A stretch of DNA of 64,000 nt from Paratinospora sagittata (Eukaryota; Streptophyta; Magnoliopsida; Ranunculales; Menispermaceae): assembly GCA_035771175.1 (NCBI GenBank), contig CM069612.1:31127741-31191740 (forward strand), written 5' to 3'. Below are positions 61,001 through 64,000 of the stretch, piece by piece; position 1 is the first letter of the stretch, and each line of letters opens with the position of its first letter. A program made the position numbers and the translations under genes. The notes under the pieces were generated by a model. The model had not been told where the DNA came from and ran no database searches. It saw only the letters and a list, made by a program, of their open reading frames with translations.

Positions 61001-63475
61001 TGTGTCAATGGGTATTCCTACAAGCTTCTTTAAGGGAGGGAGCAGGGGACATATGCATGAATAACAGGAATCATTTTTGAACTTGGTGAATTAAATTGTG
61101 ATTCAAATCAATAAGTCATAAGATTGACATGCATGATATGAATCATGTGAGTCTATGAACCAACAGTGGGTTGGTTCAATGGTTGGGGGCAAGCACCCCC
61201 AACCCCAAGGTGGAGAGTTTGAATCAGGACTCATGTCACCCACCAATATGTTGGCCAACGGTTCTAAGGGTGTTTGTGGCCGTGCCCCGGAGGGATTAGT
61301 AGGAAACCAAAATAATCCTGATACCCGCCGACCTCAAAAAAATAAATAAATAAATAAATAAATAATCATGGGAGTCTATGAATACATCCAAGTTATAATT
61401 TATAATTTTGTATTCATTTGACCTTGTTAAAGTTCTAAAATGGACAAGTATTTCGTAAGTATGATTTTAATCATGAAGGGGATTGCCCTTACAAAATTCT
61501 AAACTTTGTATGATTAAATTAATTTAAAATTAATAATTAAATAGATACTTCATAATTGTTCATCTCCTACACCACATTTCACTATGCTATGAGCAAAATG
61601 ATAAATTGATTTCAAAGTTTCTTTTTTCTTGTTGAAAAAACTCATCCTCCTAAATAAATAAGTTCATTCTAAGATTTTTTAACCACGCTAACTGGTCACA
61701 AGTCATGTCTAAGAGTTCTATTTAATAATTACATATTCCTTTGAATGTCATAATAACATAGAATACATGATATTTGAAATATAAAATATACAATTTTTTT
61801 CACTTTCTGTATGAATCAAATAAATCTATAGACTTGAATTGTGAATTGTAGCAAGATTAAGCACTTTTGGTGCTATCCTTGATTGTATCTTATCTTATAT
61901 ATGAATAATTATATTCCTTGCTTCTGCTAAAAAAAAAAAATTGTGAATTGTAAATTCAACTAATATTTTAGGATTTGCTATGGGATTCATAAGCATTGGA
62001 TTTCAAATTAAAGATTCAAATTGTTTTCCCTAAATTAAATTGGCTAGGCAGCAAGCATGTAAAAGAGACTCAATGTGGACTATTCAATAGGAAGATGACT
62101 GAAAATTCCCATAGTCAAATGATGCATCTAGGGCTTTTAGAAAGGTTCTAAAATTCAAGGAAGAGGAAATTGGCATTTTGCATTTTCCACCTCATTGATG
62201 GTCAAAATTCTGTTATCATAGTAATTATTACACCAATTCTAAGCAATGAATGAACTTAAAATACACCCCCATGAACAGCTAGGTGGGACGGTAAAGCTTT
62301 GATATATCTGATATAAAATTACAAAGGGTAAAGATAGAGAGTTCCCCAAAATACTATTTGAGACTTCAATGATTATACATCATTGATCTTCTCTGAATTA
62401 CCTTTAGCACATGATTTTAAAAAAATCAATGGAAGGAGAAGCTTAGGTTGAACAACAAACCAACTGAAACCAATTTTTATAAGGTGTCAATTTTCACACA
62501 AAACCAAACTAATAAGGCGGAATGGGAGCAAAACCGAAAGACAAATTGAAAATTAAAATGGAAGAAATGAGAATGCAAGAAGGAGCTAAATTTACAGTCA
62601 GCCTGCCCAAAACTAAATCTTCCACAGAACAGTCTTGTTTAGAGACAAAATTAACTGGGTTTTTCAACTACAACATCTTTACTAATACTCTGTTCAAAAT
62701 ACTAAATTTCACCTTCCAAATCTCTAAACTGATTTCTCATGAAGCACTAGAGGTTTCTTTATATTTTAAGGCTTCAAGTGGAAACAAAAACATTGACCAA
62801 TTAGCCAATATAAGCGAAGTCGTTTCAAAACCTATATTTTGGATACACTAGATTACACACTGATATTAAATTTCTATTGTTGATAGATATCTATATAGAA
62901 CGCATGTTGGAGAATAAAAATAATATTACCTTATCTACACTGCTTTGCATGGGGTCCATTTCAGGCATTGAAGTGGATGCCATCCAATGACCAATCTTGT
63001 CCGCATTTCCTGCGTCATTCATTCCCTCTGTATGATCTTCAACTGCAGCACTGTTATTTCCAGATGGCATACTGACAGTGTTCTCTTTAATGCTCATTAA
63101 ACCCATTCCCTGCTCACAATTAGAGTCGTCCCCAGAAGGGAAGTCCATAACAAATGACCATAAACTAGAGAGCTCAGCTGCTGAAGGACAACCTGTGTAA
63201 CTGTTGATTGTCTGCCTCTCATGCACCAAAGATGCCGTAGAGCCGTCATGCCCATTCCAATCACAGTTTTGACAGAGAGAGATTTTCTCCTCTATGCACC
63301 TAACAACTGCAGACTGAGAATTGCATCTTTCACACAGAAGGGTCCTCGAGTGGCGCCTAGATAGGGCATTTGCAGAATGGACATTTCGGTCACAGGACAA
63401 ACATAAGCTAGCGGCATCTGACTTACAGTATATAACTGATCTTTGCACCTCACAGAAATCGCACAGATGACCCAT
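57340..63475 (-). CDS. COL9: CONSTANS-like B-box/CCT transcription regulator, COL9 type
   Basis: Four coding exons, 63475-62930, 60631-60431, 58639-58329 and 57469-57340, join in frame to 395 residues. B-box 1 has C5, C8, C17, D20, C25, C28, H33 and H42 (GHLCDFC...[16 protein letters not shown]). B-box 2 has C48, C51, C60, C68, C71, H76 and H85. The middle has GCPSAAEL and LENYEDLFG, typical of COL9/COL10. The C-terminal CCT domain (about 339-383) reads [20 protein letters not shown], then [21 protein letters not shown], and the protein ends QTRSY. COL9 delays flowering by lowering CONSTANS and FT expression in Arabidopsis; the same role is inferred here. The long introns hold SINE and LINE relics. 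Confidence 0.93.
58030..58073. repeat. (TA)n microsatellite, ~44 bp
   Basis: An uninterrupted TA run lies in intron 3 of the COL9-like gene, directly before a truncated SINE. It is likely to vary in length between individuals. Confidence 0.9.
58076..58230 (+). mobile_element. 5'-truncated tRNA-derived SINE
   Basis: It has B-box GTTCAAGTC (58104-58112), then a body with TTGGCCACCGG and GGGATTAGTAGG, and an A-rich tail with TAAATAAAAT. The body matches the fuller copy at 61160-61364. The A-box part is missing and replaced by the TA run. It is antisense to the COL9-like gene. Confidence 0.7.
59585..59631. repeat. Poly-A with AAAAAAAAGGAG repeats
   Basis: An 18-A run is followed by three AAAAAAAAGGAG-like units in intron 2 of the COL9-like gene. 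It may be a decayed retroposon tail. Confidence 0.6.
61142..61382 (+). mobile_element. Complete tRNA-derived SINE with 18-bp target duplication
   Basis: The body is 61160-61364. It has an RNA polymerase III A-box TGGTTCAATGG (61172-61182) and B-box GTTTGAATC (61217-61225), spaced 45 bases apart. A GGCCAACGG and GGGATTAGTAGG body follows, then an (AAAT)n tail. Flanking copies ATCATG[T/G]GAGTCTATGAA at 61142-61159 and 61365-61382 differ at one base and are the target-site duplication. It is in intron 1 of the COL9-like gene, antisense. Confidence 0.9.
61839..61952 (+). mobile_element. Short 5'-truncated retroposon tail with target duplication
   Basis: A 90-base insert (61851-61940) ending in A12 is flanked by TTGTGAATTGTA at 61839-61850 and 61941-61952. 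This is the mark of target-primed insertion by LINE machinery. The insert, from GCAAGATTAAGC to TTGCTTCTGCTA, resembles a LINE 3' UTR but is too short to classify. Confidence 0.75.
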
Positions 63476-64000
63476 CCAAATCTCAAAGCTCCTATAAGGT
63501 GATAAATTCAACCCTGCAAGTGCAATCAGCTTCTTAGGTGTATGAGTATCACAGTCCCACTAGTTTTATCTGCATCCATCAAAAAATATACCTAAAGTCA
63601 GAATCCAATAATTGCAAGTTAGGCCAAAAAAAAAAAAAAAAAAATCTGTTTAAGGACAACGACCATATATCATTTCCTTTTCAATTAAGCAGGCAGATTG
63701 GCATAACCATTAGAATAAAAACCTACCCAAAAATAAATAAAAAGTAAAAAAGGCAAACCAAAATACAGTTCATATTTCCAAAAAAATAGGAACAAAATAG
63801 GCAACAACAAGAAAGTTTTACAGACAATTAACCAATTGAGATACCAAAGAAAACACCCATCCACCCCCTACTTCCAGAAACTTTTCATCATAAAATTTAG
63901 GAAAAGCTCTATTTCTCGGAATCTCCAATAGATAATTGAAATAACAATCGCCCCTTTCCTATAGGAAACTGAAACAACAAAACGATACCAAAAATAAAAT
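63476..64000 (-). other. Leader and 5'UTR intron of the COL9-like gene (partial)
   Basis: On the minus strand TTGCAG|GGTTG at about 63514 marks an acceptor 38 bases before the ATG, so an upstream non-coding exon exists. Its donor and the promoter were not identified and may lie beyond the window. No other gene is seen. Confidence 0.55.

Noticed and set aside
1..64000. CRISPR arrays, bacterial operons, phage or organellar inserts
   Set aside because: No regularly spaced repeats, operon-like gene runs or organelle genes are visible; the gene structures are those of plant nuclear DNA.

Overview
This is nuclear DNA from a flowering plant, most likely a eudicot. Genes are split by AT-rich GT-AG introns, the intergenic sequence is AT-rich and littered with plant-type LINE, SINE and Ty3/gypsy sequence, and every recognisable protein belongs to a land-plant family. 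I see no bacterial, organellar or viral gene blocks, no rRNA gene and no intact tRNA gene. The species cannot be named from sequence alone.

Layout. 1-2.1 kb: intergenic, with a 212-bp hairpin repeat and a short tandem repeat. 2.1-4.1 kb (+): ARM-repeat protein in two exons. 4.8-13.8 kb (-): a complete 12-exon NADPH-dependent diflavin reductase (ATR3/TAH18 family); its introns hold a LINE fragment, a 267-bp tandem duplication and one GC-AG intron. 15.7-17.4 kb (+): O-fucosyltransferase-family protein, with an intron in its 5' leader. 18.3-20.9 kb: a mosaic of a LINE that lacks its 3' half, a retrotransposon primer-binding-site motif, and an antisense fragment of a mitochondrial malate dehydrogenase gene. 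21.56-28.50 kb (-): a Ty3/gypsy retrotransposon with 5-bp target duplications, a full 5' LTR, decayed gag and pol, and a 3' LTR that has lost its U3 end together with the end of integrase. 29.6-31.7 kb (+): FHA protein of the NIPP1 type. 33.8-34.1 kb (+): small serine-rich protein. 34.1-42.0 kb: gene-poor. 42.0-44.9 kb (+): BTB/NPH3 protein of the NPY type, five exons. 45.5-46.0 kb (-): XERICO-like RING-H2 protein with a long leader. 47.2-52.5 kb: gene-poor, but with a GC-richer island holding five CACGTG G-boxes and a possible LTR remnant. 53.4-55.7 kb (+): small glycine-rich protein with one hydrophobic segment. 57.3-63.5 kb (-): CONSTANS-like COL9-type B-box/CCT regulator in four coding exons, whose introns hold two SINE copies and a 90-bp retroposed tail.

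The genes do not form a pathway; this is an ordinary plant gene neighbourhood. Several belong to separate regulatory routes: light and clock (COL9-like), auxin and phototropism (NPH3/NPY), ABA (XERICO-like), PP1 signalling (NIPP1-like) and cytosolic iron-sulfur assembly (ATR3). I found no convincing new multi-gene system. The points most worth checking are the G-box cluster with no gene attached, the LINE/PBS/malate-dehydrogenase mosaic, and the gypsy element whose LTRs look young while its reading frames look old.
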